From contig OY744529.1 of NCBI GenBank assembly GCA_963556195.1, forward strand, positions 64,820,080 through 64,884,079: a DNA stretch of 64,000 nucleotides. The letters are read 5' to 3'. The notes beneath the pieces were generated by a model. That model saw nothing but the letters and a program-made list of their open reading frames with translations, was not told where the DNA came from and made no database searches. Both the position numbers and the translations under genes were made by a program. This DNA comes from Sepiola atlantica. Lineage: Eukaryota > Mollusca > Cephalopoda > Sepiida > Sepiolidae. Positions 34,055 to 45,624 of the stretch are shown here, piece after piece; the first letter of the stretch is position 1; each line of letters opens with the position of its first letter.

Positions 34055-34215
34055 TTGAGGAAAAAGGTTAATGAGGTTGTCGGTTGGATGATTAAACAGA
34101 ACTATGAAAAAATAGAGAATGGTGATTCCTTCAGAGGATGGCTCGACAGGTATTTGTTGACATTAGAGTTGAAAACGATCATGTTGTAGCCTGTAGGGAA
34201 GCAATCCTGTGGTTA
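34055..34215 (+). repeat. Dispersed repeat shared with 60150-60330
   Basis: Shared segments in order are GTTGTCGGTTGGATGATTAA against GGTTAGACAACATTTTGAAG, AGAGGATGGCTCGACA against AGAGGACGGCTCAACA, and TTGAAAACGATCATGTTGTA against TTGAAAACGACCATGTAGTG. Overall identity is moderate. No family is recognised. Confidence 0.65.
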
Positions 34216-35835
34216 CGTGTTCTTGAAAAATAAACTCTGTTCATAGAAGTTCCCATTAATTTTAGGTACACAGAAGAAGGAAGGAGAGTTCTGTGCAGAC
34301 GAGTACTTGTGAAATTTTTTCGGGGGGGGGACACCAGAAACTTGCGCGTAGTTAAGGACCTATCATAGAAATAACGATATAGTAAAAACAGACTTACTAC
34401 ATCTCTTGTGTGAGAACGGGGTTGTAGGGAAATTCGGCTGGACTGAATGGACGGTCAAATTTTGGGGAGGGAGGGAGAACAAGAGGAGGGTTGAGGGAGG
34501 TAAACACTGTCATTATTATTATTATTTTTATTTTATAAAATGTTGCTGTGTAATAATTGTAAGTTGGTTGTCTGCCGGACTATAATTTTTCTGTACCACT
34601 TCTTTACTCCCCCCCCCCCACACACACTTTTTCTTACCCCCTTTCAGAAACAACAATACATTTGACCGTCCATTTTCTAGCGCACCCATGATGTCATTTC
34701 CGGTTTCCTTCTCCTTCTTTTGTTCGTCCTTTTCTTCTTTCTTTTCGAACGATTCCAATTGAAAAACGCAAGTATGTTTGAAATATTGAATAAAATAATA
34801 ACAAAAATAATAAAATAATTAAAAAAACAACATAATTTTTATGCTTCAAACACCACCAGTCATTCTCAAATACATCTCTAGAAATATACGTGTAATACCA
34901 AATAAAATTACGCACATACACACACGCACATAAGCGCGGACTGTCGTCTATCTAAGTTTGAGGCAGTTACTTGTTTAACCGCACTGAAGAGCTGTGGTAC
35001 AGCGAAACAATCTGTCTGTGGGTGACTAAATATGCTCCCCTTCTTTGTCAAAAATTCATTCGACGCCAAAGAGTTGGATCAGATGTAATAAGTTGCGAAA
35101 TATGCTAAATTGTGACCCCCAACTCTGTCAGGAGTCAAGTACTAAAAAAGATTATGACCTTGTTCGCAAGAACTCTAAAAAATTAACAATCAATAAAACT
35201 CTCACGAACTTTACAAATAACACTACCCCCAGACTGGGAGAAATGTTCTTAAATAATCAGTAATTGACAAATATGGAAATTACTCCCTTTCAGTAGGAGG
35301 TATAAAAACAAAACCAGGATCGTTACTAAGTTTAGACTTTGAGCAAGCCAAAAAGCACCTGGCCCTCCGCTATCTACCAGCACCATTATGGCACGTAAGC
35401 TATTTAACTTATTTTTCTCACACACTCCTGAAAAACAAAAGCAAAAAACAAAACAAAATAAGGTAAACAATCAATTAGTATCATTACCGTAAACCTGACA
35501 GAGGACAAAGACGTGCTAGGCCCCATCACAAGCCACCTGGAGGCAAGAATAGTTCATGTTATTCTCATTCTGTCCCCTAGTTTAAACTTTACTGTCGAAT
35601 GCAGTTCGAGGTCTTAATCAAGACCGACACATTTATGTCGGAAGTAAGTTGGGCGTCACTTCACGCCTTTTTCGTGGAGCACATTCAGGATAGTATCACT
35701 TCTGCCTCTTTGAAGCAAGCACTTTTATTCCTACGAACCCAATTATATTTCGATCTCCCTGTGGAGAATTGCATGTTGGACAGAACCAAACTTCAGCTCC
35801 ATCTCCGGAGGGGGCAGGCAGATTGGTATCATCAG
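34216..35835. other. Unassigned sequence
   Basis: Purine-rich and G/C-homopolymer bits lie near 34321-34330, 34460-34500 and 34609-34620. Frames such as 35599-35838 on plus have ordinary composition but no recognised domain. Any LTR of the BEL/Pao remnant should be sought here. Confidence 0.35.
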
Positions 35836-36182
35836 TAGGATTCCCAGACAAGACAGGGGACAATTTCAGTTTCACTCTCGATGTTAGGAGAGATGGACAG
35901 TTCCAATGGATAAAGATGTTTTAGTGAGTGCATCCGTACAGAAAAATCTCCTTGTTGTATGCGGACTGATCATATGACACCTTAATCCCCCTCAAACAAT
36001 TCCAAAACGGTTCCTAGTATCTAAAAAGGTCTAGGGTTGAGGGGGCTTTTAAAAATAACCACATCATTGACCTTAGGTCGGTTTCTAAATGACACTCGGC
36101 AGCGTCCGAAAGAATTTTCTCTCCGACTCTAAAGATATTCGTGGTATCAAACACGCTGGAACTCGTTCAACCAAATGCTTGT

Positions 36183-36407
36183 CTAGTACATAGGTTCTAT
36201 AAACCTTCTTCGTCTAGGTGGAACAGAAGACGAAGGATAACTTTCTTTTAAGTGTAATAGCAACTCGGGGAGTTTTTGGGGTCTCAGAAACATATTCAGA
36301 GTGAGAGCCTCTAATTTTCTTTCTGCTGCTTCACGGTAAGTCAACGGATGATTGTTTACTGCCCTCTCAATATCAGAAATTATAGTCAGCAGAGAAAAGT
36401 AGTTCAT
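36183..36407 (-). pseudogene. BEL/Pao integrase C-terminal region
   Basis: A 74-codon frame with ISDIERAVNNHPLTYREAA, the segment that follows the third catalytic residue of the integrase in BEL/Pao elements. It is followed by a Pro/Arg-rich stretch ending near 36183. Its frame differs from that of the integrase core upstream. Confidence 0.8.
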
Positions 36408-36485
36408 ATTGGCCCTGTCGAGAACCTTGTAGAGGCAAGTATTTATAGTCTGGATGCATCTCTCTCAAGCTCCCCCAAACCAAGG

Positions 36486-37023
36486 TTAAAACAGTGGAAT
36501 GGTCTCAAGTTTTATATGGCATGTGCCAAATTTTTCCTTGTACTCGTTGTACACCGAAAGACGACGGAGCAACTTGTCACTGCCGATGAAGGTTTTGGCA
36601 TTGTCACAGTACAAAGCAGAAAGAACGGCAGACAGGTTGGTGAAGCGGACTAAGGCCTGAAAGAAGTATAAAATGCTTATGTCGGACACCACATCAATAT
36701 ACACCTCTCGTACAATTAGACAGGTGAAGAGGAGTAAAACATATATATTTTTAGAAGTTACCTCTTTAACCCAGATGTGTCCGATGAAGCCTATCCCAGT
36801 GTTCTTAAAATGGTACTGCAAACTCCACACGTGAAAGGGGAGGCTGGCAACATTTGGGAGGCAGTACTGGTTTGGCATTGAATCTTCTGCATAAGGTGCA
36901 GGATGCCAGAGCCTTCCTGACGACCTGTCTTCGTTGGGGAATCGAATATCCACTGCGTCTCAATAAAGTCAGGGTAGATCCGATTCCAAAATGAGAACAC
37001 GTTGAGTTGCTGTCCATAACCAT
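36486..37023 (-). pseudogene. BEL/Pao integrase zinc-binding and core domains
   Basis: Integrase inserts the cDNA into the genome. In one frame (37023-36805), LTLLRRSGYSIPQRRQVVRK is followed by ASCTLCRRFNAKP, which holds the CxxC of the HHCC zinc site. In another frame (36953-36486), TGIGFIGHIWVKE holds a position where the first catalytic Asp is expected but has Gly (the usual form is G-x-D-x-x-G). Next come LLFTCLIVREVYIDVVSDIS and LYCDNAKTFIGSDKLL, with the second catalytic Asp in CDNAKTF. The change between frames shows at least one frameshift inside the integrase. Confidence 0.88.
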
Positions 37024-37169
37024 CAGTCTTGAAATGTGGTGATTCTTGCCGAGCCAAATTGTTTTTTTTAATCTCGTACCCCAGATGAGGGGACCTGTTC
37101 CGTCTGAAGACTTGCCGATAGAAGTGAATAAGTCTCAACTCGCAGAGATCCTGCGCATGACTTCTCTAT

Positions 37170-38067
37170 CGAGACTGAAATTCTTCTGAGACCCGTTCGT
37201 CCCATCCTAACTTTTTCCCCCACAATTCACTGATGAGAACTCGACTTTGCAATGTAATCAGAAGGCCGAGGGACAGCGGTTCCAACAATTTTGCTGCTTC
37301 GAATAAGATCCGTCTCTAGGTTGAGGCATCGGCATTGGGTTCAACAGGGTCAACACATTTCCAAAAGAGGGTTGTACAGGTAGCCCAACACTTTTCCCAC
37401 TGACGACTATGGGTACTCAAGGTATCGTTCCGGTCGATCTTGTCTCTAAGGGAAAAACAATTAGAGTTACATGACTGCTACTCAAATCCACCTTTCTGTA
37501 ATTTCTATCTGGGTAGAGAATATAAACATGCCAGCTTTCCGAGGTTCGACTCTGTTACGACTAAGTTGTCAACGCAAAACGATCCTTCATCATGCTTGTA
37601 CATGGATCCAATGGGGACTGGGCCGCGTGGACATTTAGTATAGGATAAAAGGACTAAATACGAATCCAAAAATAATGGTGGCATAGCAGAAAGAAAGCAG
37701 CCAGTCTCCGTCCTTGAGCAAGAAGCAGAATCTGTTTCTATCAGCCTCTAATTTCATGCGAATCACCAAAAAAAGCCTTTCGGATATCTGTTAAGAGAAC
37801 ATGCATCCAGCCAGAAAGATAGGAACAAGTTCAGCGCCCCATTTAAAGAGACAATCACCAGTCTTTAGGCTACAGTTAAAAAACGGGACGTAATTTGGTC
37901 GTAGATGGGATCTGTTTTAAGAACAGGCAGATGTGGGATCCAAGTATAATCCTTAAAACGACAGGGAGGCACAAAGATTGTTTCGATGATGCCATCCCAT
38001 TGCTGCTTACGAAACACCTCCTAATATTCCTGATAGATCCTCCTCTTCTCTTAGTTACGAACCACAC
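37170..38067 (-). pseudogene. BEL/Pao reverse transcriptase remnants
   Basis: In 38067-37876 a frame with KQIPSTTKLRPVF corresponds to the start of RT (TTKIRPVF in the family). In 37310-37170 the frame reads EAAKLLEPLSLGLLITLQSR then ISELWGKKLGWDE, the typical RT-RNase H connection. Sequence between them is too interrupted for me to find the YxDD active site. Confidence 0.8.
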
Positions 38068-38949
38068 GGTTCAAAATACGCAGAGATACTGCCAACTTAT
38101 CCGCATGCCAAGGCAAATGTACTTAATCCTAGCAGTCCCTCAGGACAATAGTCTCCTGGATTTATTTATTGTCTCCTGGTCATAATCGGAGAATCCCTCT
38201 TGCTCGGGAAGCCATAAAGATTCTAAGCTGAACATCAGTTCGAGTTCCCGCTGGACTTGGCTGCCGTGAAAGAAGTCGGCAAGAGGGTCCATGTACGTGG
38301 ATTCAAATTACAAAACGAAATATAAGTGCGACGATTGAACTTGAGTAGTATGACACAGTATAAAGCGTAAAAGAAGACGAGTATCACCAACAGGCAAGGA
38401 CTGGTCAGCAGAGCGGAAAGATTCTACCTCACCAAAGGGGATAATTCCTGCCGGGACAGAAAAGGTCCACCCCTGTACTAACTGCAAGGCGTACTAACTG
38501 CAAGGCGCCCAAGCATCTGATGAGATCAAGTCCAATGATACCTTTAATCGAAACATTATCGGAACTCTAGTCAAACCTTCCGGCGATGGAATAGTTTGAC
38601 TCCCGAAAATCATCCAACAGAGAATCCAATTGAGGTATGTGGACTGACAGATCTAACGTTTCATCCACCAGGAGTAGGAAGGGTTGCGGATGGCCAGTGC
38701 CCAAATCAGTATGCAGGATCACTTCCCTGAATCACCTCTTACATTCTCCCAGCAGTGTAGACAGCTTTAGGTCACAGTCAAGGCTGAAGGATTCGAAGCA
38801 TCCCAAGGGTTTGAATACTTGCCTATATGAATATTTGCGTCTACTCACAGTATTCAAAAGACGATTAGCAGATACGGTTTTGCCGCTTTTCCACAAAGGT
38901 CACACATATTATGGGTTACATCAGATAATTTGATAAGCGTGGTAATGTA

Positions 38950-39205
38950 AAGTGGGTCGACCGTAGTCGATGGCGACCAGAAGGCTTCCTTTTCATTGGC
39001 TACTACACTGAGATATAAGCGAAGGCGCTACTCCTTATCCCTGGATTACTCCACTTAACCTTGATGCACACCTTATAATAATATGTGTTTAGCAATGAGG
39101 TATCAGCTACCATTTTTTGAGTCTTCGTTATAACTCGACCGAGGATTGAACCCCGATCTCCCGGCCCATTAGCAAACAATCAAATCATTATGCTGCTGCT
39201 GCAAA
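38950..39205 (-). repeat. tRNA-like SINE, copy 1
   Basis: Minus orientation. A B-box-type GGGGTTCAATCCTCGG (complement of 39139-39154) lies at the expected end of a tRNA-like head (39205 to about 39133), followed by a 180-bp body. The body matches 50860-51080 in GGCTACTACACTGAGAT, CCCTGGATTACTCC and TTATAATA. The A box is not clear. Confidence 0.68.
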
Positions 39206-39289
39206 AAAACAACACCATGCATGTTTCCGGAAGAAATCTCCTAAACTAACAATGCGGCGTCTATTCCGAAGCTTCATCGACTGACCTTA
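39206..39289. other. Short spacer between SINE and Hel-A
   Basis: Nothing recognised. Confidence 0.6.
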
Positions 39290-39922
39290 TCTCTATTTAT
39301 ATAAAGCTACGTATGTGTATATGTTTATATATTTGTATGTATAGGATTCACTCCTAAACTTATTTACCGATCATTATGAATTTGGGAACACAGCTGCGAG
39401 GCGTAAGGGGTTCAAATATGGTTCATGTTTAGTTTAATTTAATTTTAAACAGAGGGAGTAAAATGGGGTGGAAGCCCTGAGTGAAAATTCAAATACCTCC
39501 AATTTTTGTGAAATTGAAGCAATAGGTATTAGACATTGATTACTAAATATTCCCCTATTTAATTTTCTTTGGGGTAATTTAAAGGGGTTTTAGGTTGAAT
39601 AATATGAGCATAGCTTGGTATTTAAAAATTAAAATATTTCAGATTTTCATTGAATTTGATCCAGAGTCATTAGACACCAATTAAGCAAGATTCCTCGAAT
39701 TTCGATTTTTCAGCCCTTTAAGCTTAAGCCTTGATTTTTAGACATTTTCTAGAATCAAAATCATGTCATGGATTTTGATCAAAATTGGAATAAGGATTCT
39801 AGACATAAGGTTTAGCATCATTATATATTGATTATAATTTCCGTAAAAGGATATAAAAGTGGTGCAAAACTGTTCTCTTCGGGGGATTAATTTTACCCGT
39901 TCTGCGACGGGAATACTTCTAG
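39290..39922 (+). mobile_element. Hel-A, complete reference copy (633 bp)
   Basis: It starts TCTCTATTTATATAAAG after A (39289). The 3' end has a hairpin CCCGT-TCTGCG-ACGGG (39896-39911), seven bases, then CTAG (39919-39922) followed by T. These are the hallmarks of a Helitron: TC start, hairpin, CTRR end, A|T target, no terminal inverted repeats. It has no coding capacity. At least six other copies or fragments lie in this window, at 3025, 14244, 16570, 22021, 32007 and 51541, with a fragment at 42690. Confidence 0.88.
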
Positions 39923-41640
39923 TGTAATAACAAAACGTCATCACTCGAGTTCTCTTCATATCATCTGATTTCGGTTTACCATACTTGCATCACCTGTCAT
40001 CGCTTGATTTTCATCAGATTTTGTCTAATGCACCCATATCTTTTTTCTCTTTACAAATCCTTATTTATTTGCAAGATGTATACGGTCCACTATTTTCATT
40101 TACTTAAATATTTATTTTGAAAACAATCAAATATTATTCATCTTTCTTCTATTAGATATAAATTTAATTTTTACTTTACTTTAATCTATATATGCAAACA
40201 TTCTCATTCATTGTCTTATTGTAAGCCTTTACGACGCTACAAGCAGGCATCTCGTACGTGATTCATTTCCGCGTCAGGGTAGCGGTTGACACGGCTATAT
40301 TCCTTTGCCTCACGTTGTGTTCTTTGACGACGGAAGCCAGTGATTGAGCTGGTCTAAAAAAAACAGGTTTAAAGTAACACTCGATCAGTTTATATACATC
40401 GCTGATGTAATCTGTATAAAATCAGCCCCTTCCCAGACACTATGTTAAATTGACACTGAGAATTCCACCATGTTCTTCTGGCAAAGGGTCAATTCTCGAC
40501 GTAACTAGTTTAGTGTAAGGCTCAAGCCGAAGACGGCTCTCTGTGGTGTGTAGGGTCCAGTGGCACTGGTGGTTTCTTATTGAGCTGTTAAAATATTTTG
40601 CTTATATAGAAACCGACTCTAAACTGAAGTAGATTTTGACACGTCTAGAGGCTAGTTAATTATTTAGTCTTTTCACCAGTCCTCCACCTACATCTTATAA
40701 ATTTACGTTTATTGCAACTTACCATATTGCGTGGTCAACATGTTCATCATATTAGCTCCTTCTCATTTTTTAGTAACTGCTCCATTTTCACTCCGAATCT
40801 ACGTTGTTTGTATTTTGTTTCTATCTTTTACTTTTTTCTGATGCGAGTGGACAATGGGGCCTTTTATTGCTTCCCCTATTTACCCATCTTCTGCTTTCTT
40901 ATCGACAATTCTATCTTGTTAAGCCGTGTGACCTCAAGCTTAATATGTTCTTTATCTGACTAGTATTTCTCTTAATTTCGGTAAGCTCATAAGACAACAA
41001 TCAATTTTCATTTGTTGTCGATCCATGTGATCATTTACTTCAGTCTTTTCAGAAAAATAACATCTGTCTGCGCTCACGACTTAGCGCTCCAGAATATACC
41101 AGGCTAGTATATATGAATTTTGGAGACATGTTTTATCGAATTTCTGTATTTACATTGCTGACCGAGCTGCCGAAAAGTCATAAATGACATTACCGAGAAA
41201 CGTATCTTTTCATTGAAAGAGTTTGGGAATTTAAGGTACATCTGGCTAAAATTATTATCTCAATAGAACGACTGTCGACTTACCTTGTAAGAGCCGGCAA
41301 AAGGGTTAAAAACTAACCTAGTAATCACCATTTTCAGAGAAATTGTGTCTGGTCATTTTTCGTGTTCAATCCTTACCGAAGCCCTCATAATTCTTCATTA
41401 ATATTTTAAATATTACTTTGTTTCATTCATATTTTAATTATTATTTTTTTAAATTATTTTAGAGCGTCATTTATTACACAATGCCATTATTATATTTCGA
41501 TCTATTAATTCATTTTATGATTTTGATTAGATTTATTCAAAGATAACATCGATAGGGATAAAAAAAACATGTCTATAAATGTACATGTTAATAAAGAGAT
41601 ACATAGACTAATTAAAAGAATATTCGTATGATACTTTTCT
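39923..41640. other. Unassigned sequence
   Basis: No gene or known repeat. The 83-codon frame at 40712-40963 is Phe/Ser/Leu-rich with no recognisable domain. Confidence 0.45.
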
Positions 41641-42320
41641 TTTAGAAATTTGAAAAAAAAAAAAAACAACAATGATATATATGTTTTTGCTAAAATAAAT
41701 AATATTTATTTTTTAAGCTTAGCTTTCAGGATTTGATCAAATTTTCAAGTAGACTTGTGGTTTCAAAGAAAGTCGATTTATGTTAGCGTGGTTAAACGCT
41801 ACTTTTAAATGAAGAGGGATATAGATACAGTTTTTAAAACCCTGTTTTAGTTTGATATATTTTTTTAAAATTTGAATAAACAAACAGAAAAAACAACAAT
41901 GTTTCTAATTTAAAAAAAAATAAAAACAATATTTTAAGCATAGCTTTCATGATGAGATACCATTTTCAAAGCAAGACTTTTTCTCTTTTTATCCTTATTT
42001 TACCGGTGTAGTAAATATTTGACTGGTGTTAAGTAGACTTGTGGTTTTAAAAAAGTCGATTTGTGTCAACGCGGTTAAACGCTAATTTTGAATGAAGAGG
42101 ACTATAAATACAGTTTTTGAAACCCTGTTTTCGTATGATCATTTCTTTAGTAATTTGAAAAAAGAAGCAACAACAATGTAATTTTTTGTTAAAATAAATT
42201 AAATTTCTTTATCTAAGATCGTCTTTCAGGATAAAAAACCAAAAAAAATCCATCTTGCTTTGAAAATAGGATCTTATCATGAAGGCTAAGCTAAAAGTCA
42301 GTAAATTTGTATCTTTTATT
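41640..42320. repeat. Direct and inverted repeat block of about 0.7 kb
   Basis: A unit of about 110 bp starting AAGTAGACTTGTGGTTT recurs about 283 bp apart (41747 and 42030), sharing GGTTAAACGCTA and ATGAAGAGG. A second relation is inverted: the left segment 41934-41977 (AGCTTTCATGATGAGAT, TTTTCAAAGCAAGA) is complementary to 42250-42295 (TCTTGCTTTGAAAA, ATCTTATCATGAAGGCTAAG). This resembles a foldback or hairpin-ended non-autonomous DNA element. Confidence 0.82.
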
Positions 42321-42685
42321 TTATATTTAATTAGATCTTTTAACATACGAAGTTCGGTTGATAGTTTATATGTCGCTTAGATACGATCACTTTTTCTCCT
42401 CGTGTCAATCAAACTATTGTTACTAAAATTGCATAAATGAAAACTATAATCTAAATTTTCTCACAGTAACAATTCAAGATTTTATCTGTATACTAAAACG
42501 CCTAGTCACTTCGTTGGTCCGTACGCTTTCACCTTCCGCACCCATAAAAAAACGAGTTCGCGCGATCAACAAAGATGAAAAGTAAAACAAAATAGTGTAT
42601 GCCGCATACTAGCAGCAAATAGCCATAGGTGACGTGGCTCTTATCTTCTTGAGGGCATCCACATGTGAAAGTCCGTAAATAATTC
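42321..42685. other. Unassigned spacer
   Basis: Nothing recognised. Confidence 0.5.
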
Positions 42686-42689
42686 ACAT

Positions 42690-42820
42690 TTGAATTAAAT
42701 TTGATCTATATTAATCAGACATTATTTAAGCAAGATTCCCTGAATTTAATCTATTATTAAGACTACGCCTTAAATTTCTAACATTTTCTAGAATCAGAAT
42801 CATGTTAATCATTCAAATGT
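42690..42820 (+). mobile_element. Hel-A internal fragment
   Basis: Plus-oriented match to the middle of Hel-A: AAGCAAGATTCCCTGAATTT, CTTAAATTTCTAACATTTTC and TAGAATCAGAATCATGTTA. Neither end is present. Confidence 0.7.
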
Positions 42821-43164
42821 TTATGCGTGACGTTGCTTAATATCGTTATCTGTCACATAACCATTATCTTCATTGGCAGGATTCGTTTGTAACTCGTCAA
42901 CATGTCACGTATAAAAAAGGCTCAAAATATGGACTTACTTGGTATCTTTCGGCAGTTGATCGTCTCATCAATTTTTCTAGCAGGTCAGAACACATTAAAC
43001 GTTAAAAAATAAATGATTTTACGTTATTGCTTATTATTTACTCTCACACTCATTGCTCTTTGTACAGCGAGCCCCCACTGGAAGTATTCATCACAAAACT
43101 TCCTCGCTTCTTGAAATCAAGTTTACTTTGAGTTCACTATGTGTCATAAATTTAGAGTTTACGC
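42821..43164. other. Unassigned spacer
   Basis: Nothing recognised. Confidence 0.5.
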
Positions 43165-43179
43165 ATTTTAAAATGAATT

Positions 43180-44870
43180 GTTCCAAAAGCGAATTCCAAA
43201 AGTAGCTTCGATCTTTTTGCTCCCTTTGCTTCCGCACGTCCAAACTCCCGTAGATATGGCGACAAGCCAAAGTCATCGCTCTCCCGAAGCCCAACGTGCT
43301 GCTGGATACCGCCCCATCGCCCTCCTCTGCGTGCTATACAAGATCATGGAGAGTCTCCTCCATGCGCACCCTGATCCGGTAATCAATCCAATACTTCCAA
43401 AAGAGAAAGCTGCCTTCCGCCACGAGAGGTCCACCGTGGACTAGGTAACCCTCTTCACCCAATATATCGAAGGTAAGCGTCGTTCTTCTTGATCTGACAG
43501 CAGCGCACGATACTGCTCTATGGACTCCACCTAAAGCTCCTACAGACGATCCCGGATCGATACATGGCGGGCTTCATCATGGAAATGCTAACCAACCGCA
43601 GCTTCACCCTTCACACCAGCAACGGCTAACATAACAAGCTCCGACGGCTCAAAAATGGTGTCGCACAAGGCTCCGTACTTGCCCCGATGCTGTTTAAAAT
43701 TTATGTCTGCGACCTCCCAGACACGCTGTTCAAGAAATATGGATACACTGACAACCTGACCATCTTTTTGTCCAACAAGAGCTGGGAGACGATCCAACTG
43801 GGGCTTACGGCTGATATGAGCAACCTGTCAAGCTACCTGACAACTTGGCGCCTTAAACTCTCCGTGGTCAAGACCACGTCCCCCGCATGCCATCTAAACA
43901 ACCTTGAGGCAAACCACGATCTTAACATCATGGTTGACAACAACAGACTCCAGTTTCAGGCTGCCCCGACGTATCTCGGGGTCAAGCTTGACCGTACGCT
44001 GACGTTCCGCCAACACCTGGAAAACCTGTCGACCAACCTGTCGACCAACCCGCGTCGCTCTAATACACTGCCTAGCTGGTACCACATGGGGTGTCTCGAC
44101 CAAGACACTGCGCATATCCACCCAGGCATTGGTCTTCTCCGCCGAGTACTGCTCCCCAGCCTGGTGCAGGAGCTCCCACACCAAGAAGCTTGACATAACG
44201 CTCAACGCGGCTTTATGCAGAGTCTCTGGCTGCCTGCGCGTCACGCCGATCAACCAACTACCGATACTCGCCTGCATCGCACCTTCAACCTTGCGCCGTG
44301 AAGCAGCTGTCCATGCACTCTCACAGTAAGCCACCATCGATGAGTACCACATTCTCCACAAGCTCGTCACAGAGACCCTCCACGAGCTCGCCTGCAGTCA
44401 CGACACCCATTTGCGGAGCATGCCCATCAGCTCCTGCTTTAAACACCCGGTGATGTCACAAAACGAATCTGGCTCAAACGTCGCTGTACAGAGAAATGGC
44501 AGGAAGCAGATCAATCAAGGCTACACAGATTCGTGGAAGATCTGAATGAACTATCAGGCATGGAACTTCCTCGCCGGTAGTGGACAATGCTCAACCGCTT
44601 CAGGACCGGTGTCGGTCGCTTCGTCGCGACCATGAAATGATGAGGACTCAGTGACTCGGCTGTCTGTGACTGGTGTCACCCTGAACAGACAGTCGACCAT
44701 ATCATCGAGTTATGTCTAAAACACCGACTACCCAACGGCGAAGCCGGCATAGCTGAGCTAGACGACGAAACGTTAGCATGGCTTTTCTCAACTAAGCTGG
44801 TGATCTGCCAACGGGATGCTGAAGCAAACGAAAGAAAAAGACGTAAACCGATTTAACAACTCACTCTTTG
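43180..44870 (+). pseudogene. Second LINE: RT to C-terminal zinc finger, inactivated
   Basis: A different LINE lineage from the 24.5-kb element. In order it shows YRPIALLCVLYKIMESLLHA, AFRHERSTVD and motif A in another frame (VVLLDLTAAHDTALW, near 43482). Then come motif B, KNGVAQGSVLAPMLF (Pro changed to Ala, from about 43652), and motif C, YGYTDNLTIF (43738 on), where the family has YADD. After RT come LSSYLTTWRLKLSVVKT, PTYLGVKLDRTLTFRQHLEN and EYCSPAW. The C-terminal zinc-finger motif CDWCHPEQTVDHIIELC lies at about 44678-44728. The last frame ends near 44856. Several stops and frameshifts are present, and the endonuclease is missing at the 5' end. Confidence 0.92.
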
Positions 44871-44934
44871 TATTCTTTCCATTTTGATGTAATTTTAATA
44901 CATCTAATTCTTACACTTTTAAATAAATAAAGTT

Positions 44935-45290
44935 AAAAAGTGCCAATATTTTATTTAAATAATATTTAGCTGACCATTATTTTTACGGTAAGAAAAAAAT
45001 GACTATTTATTTTAAAACGATTTAAATTGTTACAATAAATAAATAAACTAAAAGGTTAAAACGTCGTTTTTAATATTGAAAACTTATTTAGCCGACAATT
45101 ATATTTATGATAAAATGAAATAGAATATTAAAAAAACAAACATTTAAATAGCTCTAATTTTAAATAGATAAAGAGGTGACATTTATTTTATTTATTTAAA
45201 GAATATTTAACTGACAATAGCAATTGTTTTTTACGAGAGAAGAAAAGGTCAATTTTAAAACATAATTAATCTTGACAGACATTTATTATT
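44935..45290. repeat. Degenerate tandem repeat of about 120 bp, three units
   Basis: Units are marked by ATATTTAGCTGACCATTA (about 44963), TTATTTAGCCGACAATTA (about 45085) and ATATTTAACTGACAATAG (about 45205), each in a similar AT-rich context. It may be the interior of the Hel-C element that ends at 45372. Confidence 0.7.
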
Positions 45291-45346
45291 TTAATAGAAA
45301 TATTATTATTACCAGTAAATTATATAGCGAGATTAATATAACCATG

Positions 45347-45372
45347 GTGGAATTTCCACGAGGTCCCGCTAG
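45347..45372 (+). mobile_element. Hel-C Helitron-type 3' end
   Basis: Perfect hairpin word GTGGAATTTCCAC (45347-45359), nine bases, CTAG (45369-45372), then T. Same ending as the minus-strand copy at 4599-4623. The 5' end was not located. Confidence 0.65.
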
Positions 45373-45489
45373 TATAATACTATTGTTTGGTAACCAAATA
45401 TTACTGTTTGTTTTAGACATTTCTATTTTTTATTCAATTTAAAATGTACAATTATTTTATTTAAAACAGATATTATCTACATTCTTTTT

Positions 45490-45624
45490 CTAATGGAAAT
45501 TTGGTATCTGTCTGTCTGAAGCCGGAACTATATTATTACTTCTATATCCGAGTGTGTAGTATCGGTTCTGTTGCCATGAGAATATCATCGCAAGTATTAC
45601 ATCATCCTTTGAGAGGAACGGGTA
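45490..45624. repeat. One copy of the 60-65-bp repeat and a diverged minisatellite unit
   Basis: ATTTGGTATCTGTCTGTCTG followed by AAGCCGGAACTATA matches the repeat at 3955-4210. The next unit (GTGTAGTATCGGTTCTGTTG) opens the minisatellite. The order is the same as at 3955-4430. Confidence 0.78.

Larger units (their letters stand above)
35840..38930 (-). mobile_element. BEL/Pao LTR retrotransposon remnant
   Basis: The minus strand shows, in correct 5'-to-3' order, possible protease-like sequence (about 38650-38500), the start of RT (38067-37876), the RT/RNase H connection (about 37310-37170), the integrase zinc region (37023-36890), the integrase core (36953-36486) and the C-terminal tail (36407-36183). 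All are broken by stops and frameshifts. No LTR pair was found, so the limits given are those of recognisable coding homology. Confidence 0.85.
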
